A stretch of 64,000 nucleotides of DNA from contig OZ007579.1 in the NCBI GenBank assembly GCA_963931925.1, positions 52,272,257 to 52,336,256 on the forward strand, read 5' to 3'. The first letter of the stretch is position 1, and every line of letters begins with the position of its first letter. Below are positions 28,301-35,901 of this stretch, piece by piece. This stretch comes from Onchidella celtica (taxonomy: Eukaryota; Mollusca; Gastropoda; Systellommatophora; Onchidiidae). Below the pieces are notes generated by a model, which did no database searches, was not told where the DNA came from, and was given only the letters and a program-made list of their open reading frames with translations. Made by a program: the position numbers and the translations under genes.

Positions 28301-31300
28301 AAGCGGGGGTGGTGAGTTGATCTTCTAAGCGGATGTTTTTATAGTAAATGTGCGGCATGACAATTACATGTAACACTCAGAACATGAAAAATGTGCCCAA
28401 CTGAAGTGTATAACTGATGGTACTCCTTCCCATATATCATCGGTGTAATTCTCTAACTTTCTAACTTTACTTTCTGTGGACCAATCTTTCTTGTTCCGAA
28501 ATGAATCTACAACATGTATCATATGTCCTAACAAAGAATTGGACCAGTGGCCATGGGAAATCACTCTAAATTAATGTGTTAAAAAATAACTTAATTCCAC
28601 CCTGTGAAGAAATAAATACATGTAGTGTTTTTACTCCTCTGTAAGATTTTGTAGAAAGCACTTAGACAATTAGAGAATTACACTGGCGATATGCTTTTAC
28701 GTACTTCTGTCGGTTCATTTTATTAAATTGTGGTTACTTTGTACAACGCACAGTGCATCATGAATACATCTTCAATAAACTGGATGTAACAGAAGTAGTT
28801 CAACATCATAACTGAGGAAATGGGGTGGACGTTCGCAGGAAAGTCTGCTGCCGAGTAACTGACTGACTCTCATTATTGACAGATCATGTGAGATGACATT
28901 TTGAAAGGTTTCATACATAATTTATAATTTCATGCTCAACTTTTTATTTCTTTGTAATCCTGCAATGTATTCATCAATTAAAAAATTATAGAACAATTAC
29001 AAAATGTTGCATTGCAATATACATTGTTAGACCATGAATATAACCCTGATAGTGATATTTACCCTAGCTTTCAATGACTTGATCTTCCCTTTTCCCTGCC
29101 CCAGTGGGATATTTGCTGGATCTTCATGTCGGCTGTCAACATTGCGGAAAAAACTGCCCACGGATTCATCATAAATCCCATTCTGAAATTGCAAAAGAAA
29201 TAAATGAGATAACTCATACAAAGTTAGTTTAAAAAAAGAAATCCATATATGTCAATGTGAACTATCAACAACGCTGAAAGAAATCATCAACAGAAATTTG
29301 CATCTTGATATGGGCATTTTACATGGTTTTCACTAAAAAACAAAGCATGATTTCAAAGAAAGGTCTGTTCCTGCACTTATATCTGGCAGGTTTCAGAAAA
29401 TTGGGTCACAAAGACAGTTCAGAATTCAGTTTCTTATACTTTCATAAACATTGTCTTTTTCTTGAATGTTTTGATTTCAGCCCATAGATGATGATCAGAA
29501 GAAATAAAAATTATAAATTTGTTCATTTATCAAGTGTTTGTGTGTTTTTCTTCTACCTTTTTGTGTTGCCAAGGCCACATATATTTGACATACAAAATTT
29601 CCCTGAATTTACCTTGACAACAAAGAATCAGTGTATCTACCAACTTGGCACAGGTAATACATGTATTGTTTTTGAGTATGGAATGGTAGTAAAAATGGTT
29701 GCTGGTGTGTCTAACCCGTGGGAAAAATCCCCACCCAGGAGCAAAATAAAATAAAATAAGAAGGTTTACATTTTGCCAAATGTTGAGCAACGTGTCTGTC
29801 AAAAAATTGACCTACTTCAGACAGTAACTAAGCTGTTTTAAAAGTAATTTTAAGTCCCAATTTTCAAAGTCAATACTAAAAAAACCTTTAAAAAGGTATG
29901 GAAGAAAAAATAATTAATTTTTGTTAAAAAGTGTGTGAAATCCAACAGCAAATCTCGCGAGGCACGTGTCAGTCAAAGTTACGTGATTGTCGAACGCAAT
30001 CTTTCCTACCTTTTCCTTTCTTTTGTTGTTGAACACCAACCGGGTTCACTTCCTGGAGATACAAAATCTGTTTGCATCCGCGAAACAAAACTCCTTTCTA
30101 TTTGTCGTACTTTTAGTATTAAAAATGTCTGTCAAAACAATTCGCAACAGCTGATGCAGGTCAGAAAACCCGGGAATTTATGACCTATTGCCGATAGATT
30201 TTATCGCTTTTTTCCATAACCTTGTAATCAGCAGCCTTTCCCAATATCTTCCCAGTACGGTTAAGGATTCAATAAAGTGGTTTTAGTACTTTTAACCCTC
30301 AATCTTCTTTGGTTTTTATGGCATATTTATGGAAACTGAATGTTGCCGACAGATAAAGAGCCCTATTTCTTTTTCTATTTAAGATAGAGTAGCAAGTTAT
30401 ATATCAATGGATTCAGAATTGAATTAGCTGCAATTTGATGATAGTTTTGACTAATTATAATGACAATAAAAAGATCTGGGGTCCAAATTTTATGGGAAAA
30501 AAAAATTGAAAAGTACATAAATTTACAACCACAATGGACACTGTGATAGAAGAAAAAAAAAGTATTTGAAGGAAACTGAAAAACTTTATTATCTTAACAA
30601 ACTACATCCAATTTTACAACATATATCCAAATTTCAAGACATTCTGTCAGTAAATGACTGAAATATTAAAAAAATTGAAATGCATATATGTGAACTATTT
30701 GTGCCGAGAACTGCCACAAACCACAACGGAAAAAGTTGTACAACTTGTCATGTTATATAAATATTTTGTTATTCATTTGAATTTTATACAGGGAAACAAC
30801 CTTAATTTTAAACAGAATCAGGATTAACTTCATCATGTACAGACAAACATCTGAGGCTTATATTCAATGATGAATATGTATAAAATTATATTTTGTGGTA
30901 GTCTACAAGACTTTTCGTGTGTCATGCAGACACAGAAAAACATTACAAGTTCTGCAGAAGTATCTGCTTTTCTGTTCAACATGTAATTTATCATAACATA
31001 GCTTACAGTTCTTTCTCTGAGAAGTTGGAACAATACCAGGAATAATTGGGTGATTAGTAAAAATTTTTGGTTTTGAGGCTGTTGGAACATCTGCAAAGTC
31101 GTCAATTTTCCCGAGTTGCCTGATTAGTTCTTCTGTAAATGCAAGCTGATTAAACTTGTTACTTCTATCTAGTTCTTTCAAATCAGGGTTTTGCTTTCTC
31201 CAGTCCTGAAACAAAATATAACTATTTACTCTGGCAATATCTAGAAAATGAAAAAACAATGTCTTCCAATATTTATTTGTCTTACGTAACATGTTGTATT

Positions 31301-34300
31301 TGGTTAGTAATTGGTCACTTTTATCAACTCCACCCATATGCATATTATAATCTGTTATGACTTTAGGTTGTCTAAGTTCCAAAGTTTGAAAAGCTCCATT
31401 TGTTTTAGTTCTCCTATTAGCCATACAAAATTCATTTGCCCCATGCATGGTAGAAATCACAAACACAGTTTTATTGTCCTTCCACTGAAGTGCTAAAATA
31501 TTTCCTTGTCTACACCATCTCATTGCCCCTCTCTCATTCTGTTTCTCCCACTGTTTCACATTTTTCAATTCTGCTGGAAATCCCCTCCTACTGGAAATAA
31601 TAGTAGGCCTACCACAAGCTAAAATCCCTTTCTTCAACAGATCAAGAAACAAATGAATGCTTGAATAAAAATTATCAACAAAAAGACGGTAACAATTATT
31701 GCCACGAGCTAAAAGAAATTTCAAGAGATCCATAACAACTTCATAGGCTAAACCATTTCCACTAACTTTCCCAGACCCTGTCTTTCCCAAATAAACCTCA
31801 AAATTGTAAGTGTAACCAGACAAAGAATCTGCTAAAACCCAAAGCTTCATGCCCCACTTAGTAGGCTTGTCACGTATATATTGCCTAAATGAAAACCTTC
31901 CTTTATTTTTTACCATCCTGTCATCAACAGAAATATTCAAACCTGGCTGATAAAGATTCATGCATTTTCTCCTCATAATATCAAACAAAAAACGAACTTT
32001 ACATAACTTGTCTCCTTGTTTCTCAGTTTTTCTGTCGGATACTTTCAAAAAACACATAATTTGTTGAAATCGAAATCTTGTCATATATGATCGCGCCCAA
32101 AGGCCATTGAATAGACTCTTTTTACTCCAATACATTTCTACTCCTGGTACTTGAATCATTCCCATGTACATAAGCAGTCCAATAAAACGATAAAACTCTT
32201 CTTCTTCTAGAGGAACCCAGCCTTTGTACATGCTGACTTTTGTCGGTCCCACCTCCCTGGCGTTCTCATTTGTCCATGAACATAATTGCTGCACAACACA
32301 TGATGAAAAAAACAGCTGGAAAATAGTGAATGGTGTCAGGTACTTTCTTCTGGACCCTCTTGTCATGGAATCGGGGAAGTGGGCTCCGGGTGGTCGTTCA
32401 GGGTTAAAGTTTGGGACGGACGTCCTAGACCAGTTGTCATAGTCTCCAAAGCTATATACGAGGAATAGAAAAAGAAACAAAAATGTGTTACAAGAATCAT
32501 TTATACCCAAACCTAATAATAAAAAATTAATAGAAATAATGTGTAGCAATATAATACAACATACCTAAAATTATGTTGAAATCTAGCTCTAGAAGATCAT
32601 AATAGTAGATACAAGAAGCCACTGACAAGAGATGGTAACCACGGTAAACAAAACATAGGCCTTGGTTACTAGGTGCAGTACGTGGAAAGTTGTAATCAGC
32701 CTGAACAAATAAAAAAGCAGACCAAAGCCTAAATCCTGACTGACTGGTGCTTAGCAATGATTGAAGGAGCCAACTACAATAAATATAATTACCTGTGATA
32801 CCTGTAATTAGATCTAGATCCAAAATGTTTGTGTTATGATTACATAGGCTAAAGAAGAAAAAACCTTCACCTTCGTTCTCGTATGTTACGGCCGGTTGAT
32901 GGGGCTTCATTCTCATCAGAGCTGGAATCTGAGACGTCTTCTTCATCCCAGACTTCATCCTCGCTTGACTCATATTCAATTTCTTCATCAGAAAGATTGT
33001 TTGAAGCCATTTTATTGCGCTTTGTTGACAATGATGGTAACTCAGCAGTAGATAAAAATCCAAGATTTTCAAGCAGTTTTGAACAGTTTTTCATTAAAAT
33101 AATGAGGGATACAAGCGTCGATCACCGGTGATCGAAATCTTTGGTAAAAGAAGATTGAGAGTTAAGAGATATTTTCTAATGCCCTACCCATGCTTAGGTG
33201 CGATAGTCAATTATTTTGACTGACGAAAGTGCCTGGCTAGGGAAGTCTGAACCCCCAATTTTCTGAAACCTGCCATCTGTCCTTATCAATAACTTAAAAA
33301 AAATTTCATATCACTGTAAACAATGTAAGTTTTAATAAAAATATTTATCTTGGGGCAAGCTTTGTCATCATGGTTTCTCTACCTGCTGAATAGAGACAAT
33401 AGCTCGGTACGAAACAAAAATCTACACATATCTTAAAAAAACTTGCCCAAAATCATCTTACCTTATTCACACTTGCATGCTCCCTTAAAGCCAAGTCCCA
33501 GAATCGACAGCCTATCTGATTCCCACACTGGCCAACTGTGAACATAAAAAATTAAAATATCATTAAAAATCACATAATATTATAATAATGAAAAATCTGA
33601 ATGTTCTTACAATGTCAAAATACTAAACTCTTTGTCCTTTTTGCCATTTAAACCCATACATTATTTGAAAAAGAAACACACATAAGATACTTACTTTTGT
33701 GGTTAAATGCAAATTCGTCCATAAATATTCTACCAACAACTTCTCTTGGATTTTTCTTTTCTCATTTGGCTCAAAAAACTAATGCAGACAGTGAGCTACC
33801 ATGGTATATGTCCTACTACAAGGAGAAACAATTTTGGCTTGTTTTAGAGCAAACGTTATGAAGTTTTACTATCAATACGACAACATTCAGTGTGCATTCA
33901 GTATTGATACTGGGAGATTGCCCCACAAACAGGTGTTCATGGCAAACTGGCATTACCATTGATGAATGATTACAAACAGGTTTAATCTTTCTAGTTCCCA
34001 AAAATTCTGTCAATAGTTGGTAATTCAGATTCTACACTTTTTATCATCCCGACTCATAGAGTACCAGGAAATTTACAGAACAGTGTCTGTGTCACCAGGA
34101 AAGCTTTATAGTTTATTCAAGATTCAAGGGCTTCTGTGGAATGAAAAACTTAGGTAATTCACCAGCCACTTAGATTAGTTAGATAGGGTTTTCATAAGAA
34201 AACAAAACGTAATAAAATATTATATTTGGGAGGGCTTCCGTTTGAACCACACAATAAGGATATTACAAGGATATGACTTTAGGAGCATCCATGTCTGGGG

Positions 34301-34934
34301 ATTTGCAGTGGGGTGCCCCCCCCCCCCCGGGTGAGTTAGTTTTTGGCAGTTGACTCATGTGTCCAGCTAAAGTTGTCTAACTCATATGGTGCTCCTTCCT
34401 TATTATCTATTTAATCCTGACTAGGCCTATATGTGGAGAGATCGGTGTATTTTTATTGAAAGAGATCTGCAGTAACCTACAGTAGTTTTAGATTTAGACT
34501 AGAATCTAGACTAGGAATAGATCTAGACTAGATATCTATCTAGATCTAGACTCTAGTTCCACTTGAGTTACTGCGGCCTTATCGGCGCTTTTTCGGTTGT
34601 TCCAACCCCTCCTTAGTTAACGGAAGGACTTCCGAATGCGTTCCATCGTCCGAGCGAAAACAATACATAGCTACCCCGGCGGCTTTCCCTGATATGTCAA
34701 TCTGACTACTGCCCAGACGAACATCGGCCTACGGCCTCGATGATACAAACTGACTAGACCCTCACGTCGTTACATTATAATACATATCAATCTGACAATC
34801 GACTGATATAGCCTAGCCCTACCTAGGTAAGTTGGGGTGGGAACAACCGAAAAAGCGCCGTCTTATCAATATCATTGTAAACTTTTAAGCAAAAAAATTG
34901 TTATGATACCTTGAACAACAACTGACTGAGTCAT
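7184..34934 (-). CDS. TUBE1: epsilon-tubulin, 12 coding exons
   Basis: Epsilon-tubulin is a centriolar tubulin needed, with delta-tubulin, for stable triplet microtubules and centriole maturation. Coding exons in order on the minus strand: 34910-34934, 33462-33535, 29063-29182, 27975-28090, 26210-26331, 14345-14411, 13300-13420, 11862-12061, 11099-11239, 8969-9109, 7649-7823 and 7184-7342. All 11 introns have GT/AG ends and compatible phases. The exons sum to 1,461 nt, giving 486 residues plus TGA, close to the roughly 475 of vertebrate TUBE1. Key features are the N-terminus MTQSVVVQ, the nucleotide-binding GQCGNQIG (residues 10-17) and the tubulin signature GGGTGSG (151-157), split across exons 5 and 6. 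Epsilon-type blocks include NGIYDES, ADPKHSLYLACALMVRGNV, WNQEGWKTGLCSV and HLHHYTQVDGME. No stop or frameshift was found, so the gene looks functional despite transposons in introns 1, 2, 5 and 8. Confidence 0.95.
7649..7823 (-). CDS. TUBE1: TUBE1 exon 11 (residues 376-434)
   Basis: Encodes LKPNLHFVHWNQEGWKTGLC through DRFSKLYRRK, ending at donor GTTTGT. Confidence 0.94.
8280..8890 (-). repeat. unclassified element, possibly a solo LTR
   Basis: Read on the minus strand the segment starts TGTAGCATCTGCGGGC near 8890. It has a TATATATATAG box near 8530, several AATAAA/ATTAAA-type motifs and a terminal stretch ending near a CCCCCCTACTATAAC motif. This layout is LTR-like, but no partner LTR, target duplication or primer-binding site was found. 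It lies in TUBE1 intron 10. Confidence 0.22.
8969..9109 (-). CDS. TUBE1: TUBE1 exon 10 (residues 329-376)
   Basis: Encodes LDQMFSDAFASDHQMLKADP through EISDIRRNID plus AG of a split Arg. The donor is GTGTGC. Confidence 0.94.
11099..11239 (-). CDS. TUBE1: TUBE1 exon 9 (residues 282-329)
   Basis: Encodes SARFEGSLNVDLNEITMNLV through ADVKLPPR plus CG of a split Arg. The donor is GTAACA. Confidence 0.94.
11862..12061 (-). CDS. TUBE1: TUBE1 exon 8 (residues 216-282)
   Basis: Encodes ALVDIVNKISQAVPSTKTGK through MNNLVANLLLNMT plus AG of a split Ser. The middle (about residues 236-265) is a low-complexity loop, variable in this family. The donor is GTGAAA. Confidence 0.92.
12275..12400. repeat. 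dispersed repeat fragment (family R)
   Basis: A T-rich segment with a 'gcgttttat...tattatgcgaggttttgcta' core recurs in recognisable form at about 41330-41450, 44450-44540 and 62545-62655. It has no coding content. The copies are probably remnants of one interspersed repeat. Confidence 0.4.
12380..12622. mobile_element. MITE family A, copy 1
   Basis: Its ends resemble the inverted-repeat pair of copy 51008-51381 (right end ...gagttggaacaaacaggaactaaggtcg). The internal body (gcacactttg...cacttatcaagctgtttca...ttccgattta) is shared with copies at 46.5, 50.5, 51.0 and 55.0 kb. It is non-coding and lies in TUBE1 intron 7, directly beyond exon 8. Confidence 0.6.
13300..13420 (-). CDS. TUBE1: TUBE1 exon 7 (residues 175-215)
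   Basis: Encodes FVTAVYPSAEDDVITSPYNS through CVLPIENQ, ending at donor GTAAGT. Confidence 0.94.
14345..14411 (-). CDS. TUBE1: TUBE1 exon 6 (residues 153-175)
   Basis: A 67-nt exon encoding TGSGVGTCILNLLEEEYPDV and Y, flanked by split Gly and Arg codons. It completes the tubulin signature loop. The donor is GTGGGG. Confidence 0.93.
16243..18063 (+). CDS. RING-NHL protein, probable E3 ubiquitin ligase
   Basis: An uninterrupted 606-codon frame on one exon. The ATG at 16243 (aataaatATG, A at -3) is preferred to the in-frame ATG at 16135, which has a poor context and lies outside the conserved domain. Residues 17-61 form a C3HC4 RING with Cys17, Cys20, Cys32, His34, Cys37, Cys40, Cys58 and Cys61. 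Residues about 90-310 are Pro/Ser/Thr-rich and include a PPPY motif (possible WW-domain ligand). From about 315 to the end are NHL-type beta-propeller repeats (e.g. KPVGLAVSKEGNYVVSDS, HPGFVAVDSKNHIIVTDK, APLGVCVDAEDNIIIADS). B-box and coiled coil, usual in TRIM2/3/32-type proteins, are not visible. RING and NHL predict ubiquitin transfer with substrate or RNA binding by the propeller. The gene is nested antisense inside TUBE1 intron 5. Confidence 0.9.
   Translation: MSTLTLRSQIREHHLTCSICFNNFIKPKALPCLHTYCEGCLRDYVVSRGYEGSGSFPCPVCRTTIIMPETGVEGFRDNHLMLSLSDTVEMATPSRPVPKPRKSLGQLQPQEAKEDQVSPPPYSSVSDTNPQATDISSSKLCANDTEPDWMVVPRQTPSAPSASEHPRASEFCVVSVTKPSSVPTPTPSGQNSITSVPSVLPSQPPSYTTNPGEVPVYPDLNTVTETNDNAFDKSTFPPGPGWNFNALGNPQYGAGVNPAGMERRDNDDRAFNTHSPPKYPASHRPISPVLYPSVPPNVEYNNVACTENLMLKFGKQGSSVRDFLKPVGLAVSKEGNYVVSDSSGDQNRIFIFNSGGELIAAFKSGCKVKDVTMTKNNEIYAAVHKSVAAIRHFTMAGQCKGEYGKFFTYEMPSGIAVLKNGGAVLTGIQSHCVYVLTDQMKLATKFGRKGNGDGYFQHPGFVAVDSKNHIIVTDKINNSVQVFGSDGKFKHRFGSIGNGHGSLKAPLGVCVDAEDNIIIADSENCRVEVFTSKGRWLSSVVRNTHELGEKVRPVNVAVTPTGKVAVLLRGPYFAEVRVYTSRHLEILHQKEGPVRLTSAVWHTSNK
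18064..21800. other. 3' flank of the RING-NHL gene within TUBE1 intron 5
   Basis: AT-rich non-coding DNA with poly-T/poly-C runs, including a C-tract at about 18769-18781. A plus-strand AATAAA at 19070 could serve the RING-NHL transcript, but other signals are possible. No coding motif was recognised. Confidence 0.4.
21802..21909. repeat. 54-bp tandem duplication
   Basis: Two head-to-tail units (21802-21855 and 21856-21909) begin ggtccttacactacagatgg and end ctgaacagtg. I see no difference between them, so the duplication looks recent. The second unit runs into a fragment of MITE family B. Confidence 0.85.
21895..21975. mobile_element. MITE family B, fragment
   Basis: Shares agctgaacagtgaacacaac and the downstream cggctttgt/attagactac region with the other family B copies. 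The left terminus is replaced by the 54-bp duplication. Confidence 0.5.
23997..24101. mobile_element. MITE family B, copy nested in the 537-bp element
   Basis: A short quasi-palindrome: gttaggaaaccgtaggctaa at the left and ccacggtcccctaaac at the right, with a gttcactgctcatctacagt core. Confidence 0.65.
24131..24240. mobile_element. MITE family B, second tandem copy
   Basis: Nearly the same sequence as the copy at 23997: gttaggagtccgtggtctaa at the left, ccacggtctcctaaacaaca at the right, and the same core. It lies 29 bp downstream in the same orientation. Confidence 0.65.
24345..26209. other. TUBE1 intron 5, remaining part
   Basis: No gene was recognised. It contains a G-tract at about 25505-25518 and A-rich runs near 25960. 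TUBE1 exon 5 begins at 26210. Confidence 0.4.
26210..26331 (-). CDS. TUBE1: TUBE1 exon 5 (residues 112-153)
   Basis: Begins with G completing Trp112, then ATGHKMYGSQYREK, and ends CLQCFFILHSMGG plus G of a split Gly. The donor is GTGAGT. Confidence 0.93.
27975..28090 (-). CDS. TUBE1: TUBE1 exon 4 (residues 74-112)
   Basis: Encodes AVLVDMEEGVVSEMMKGPLG and, later, TDVSGSGNN, then TG of a split Trp codon completed in exon 5. The donor is GTAAGT. Confidence 0.93.
29063..29182 (-). CDS. TUBE1: TUBE1 exon 3 (residues 34-73)
   Basis: The acceptor is tttcag and the donor GTAAAT. It encodes 40 whole codons beginning NGIYDESVGSFFRNVDSR and ending KSLKAR. Confidence 0.93.
30903..32451 (-). CDS. piggyBac transposase exon 2 (catalytic core, Cys-rich tail)
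   Basis: The acceptor atatag precedes CTTTGG; the frame then runs 515 codons to TAG at 30903, for a spliced product of about 562 residues. Catalytic Asp residues are visible in ISVDDRMV (residue 223), RLFVDNFYSS (306) and GGVDKSDQ (423, with 426). The C-terminal cysteine-rich zinc-binding domain reads CKLCYDKL, then FCRTCNVFLCLHD. Length and domain order match PGBD4-type piggyBac transposases, which cut at TTAA and excise precisely. No stop, frameshift or lost catalytic residue was found. Domestication is not implied, because the flanking ends are intact. Confidence 0.92.
32871..33010 (-). CDS. piggyBac transposase exon 1 (acidic N-terminus)
   Basis: ATG at 33010 opens MASNNLSDEEIEYESSEDEV, continuing with a Glu/Asp/Ser-rich run to RERR. 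The donor GTGAAG lies at 32870 and leaves AG, which joins C of exon 2 to encode Ser47. An in-frame ATG at 33094 could extend the N-terminus by 28 residues. Acidic N-termini are usual in this transposase family. Confidence 0.75.
33462..33535 (-). CDS. TUBE1: TUBE1 exon 2 (residues 9-33)
   Basis: The acceptor is cacag, followed by VGQCGNQIGCRFWDLALREH and ASVNK, ending at donor GTAAGA. The exon carries the nucleotide-binding loop. Confidence 0.95.
34490..34560. repeat. tagatctagac-type palindromic cluster
   Basis: Repeated forms of tctagactag, agatctagac and their complements are packed into about 70 bp and could form several alternative hairpins. It lies in TUBE1 intron 1, about 20 bp from a MITE. 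Confidence 0.6.
34583..34860. mobile_element. 278-bp MITE in TUBE1 intron 1
   Basis: The left end cggcgctttttcggttgttc is matched in inverse at 34841-34860, with the similarity continuing inward (aacccc / caccccaac). The interior is non-coding. Part of the interior (aatctgacta, gatacaaactgactagaccc) recurs at 40757-40801, so the family is dispersed. The right end is 49 bp from TUBE1 exon 1. Confidence 0.75.
34910..34934 (-). CDS. TUBE1: TUBE1 exon 1 (residues 1-8)
   Basis: ATG at 34934 encodes MTQSVVVQ plus one base. The donor is GTATCA at 34909. The leftover G joins TT of exon 2 to give Val9. The 25-nt exon is too short for ORF scanning; it was found from the conserved tubulin N-terminus. 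Confidence 0.9.
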
Positions 34935-35012
34935 TTCTAGCAAACGAGCACGTCAAACACGAGCAATATTGATAGGTAACATCATTATATTAGTTCGACT
35001 TCCCTTTCATTC

Positions 35013-35261
35013 ATGTTTAGCGGCCACAGGGGAAAAATGTCAACTAGAATTAACGCCCCTGCTGTACAGCAAAGTTGTACTTTACAGAACGAAGAGTTCG
35101 TTGCATTATTGGATGATGGACATAGCGTTACTCTAGAACGCTATGATGATGGATGTTCTACGCTAACATTATTCCAATATTCGTCAGTACTAACCAATGA
35201 AGTCTGGGAGAAAATATTTTTCTTTGGATATTGTAAAGATACTCAATGGAGAAGCCTTTAG
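35013..35261 (+). CDS. short frame divergent from TUBE1, unrecognised
   Basis: An 82-codon open frame with an internal ATG at 35037 (MSTRINAPAVQQSC...) starts 79-103 bp from the TUBE1 ATG in the opposite direction. That would fit a shared promoter. It has no recognisable domain. A GTAAAG near 35233 could be a splice donor, making this a first coding exon, but no further exon was found and a LINE follows at 35.9 kb. It may be chance. Confidence 0.18.
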   Translation: MFSGHRGKMSTRINAPAVQQSCTLQNEEFVALLDDGHSVTLERYDDGCSTLTLFQYSSVLTNEVWEKIFFFGYCKDTQWRSL

Positions 35262-35901
35262 CATAAAATGTTATTTTGATGGGGCTATATGAAAGATCAA
35301 TACAGATAAAATGCAATAAATATGCAAATACGGTTGCTGAAATCAACGCCCGCTCCCAATATATTATTCTCTTTTTGTTACATGGAAACAAAAATACAGT
35401 ACTTATTGCGCAATTACCTATATTTCCTGTCTGCCACGGGCTAATTACTAGACTTGCACGGCCCTGGGATTCGTTATATATTCGGTCAAGTTTGACCAAC
35501 ATACCCGGGTTTCCAACCATTACGATACTCCGCGGGACTATGCGTCAGTATTCGTGCTGACCTCGTCATCACCATTTAAATGTTATGTTTATTGTTTTTA
35601 CTCTTATTCCATTTTGTATCTATTTAAAATTTAAAAGATCTAAATCCACAGATTTGTTAAATTTATGCGTTTAATTCATTTTCGTTTTCTATTTTTCCCA
35701 TAGGCCTATTTTTATTTTTAAAATTCTATATTTCACTTGGATATATGTTATCATTACGCTATATAATTGATTATTTATTATTACGAGATCTAGCCGAGAC
35801 ACGGTATCGTTAGAATAAACATATTTTTGGGCGTCTTTCATATATATATATATGGCCTTTAGCGTCTTTACAGACGGTCTTAGCAGCTAGAATATTCACT
35901 T

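Larger units (their letters stand above)
30292..33165 (-). mobile_element. piggyBac element (copy 3) with intact coding region
   Basis: The left boundary is TTAA 30292-30295 followed by CCCTCAATCTTCTTT (30296-30310). The right boundary is TTAA 33162-33165, preceded by the inverse repeat at 33147-33161, which reads CTCTCAATCTTCTTT on the minus strand. The terminal repeats agree at 14 of 15 positions. The body is 2,866 bp and encodes one two-exon transposase without stops. It lies in TUBE1 intron 2 in the same orientation as the host gene. Close agreement of the ends and the open frame suggest recent insertion. Confidence 0.88.
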
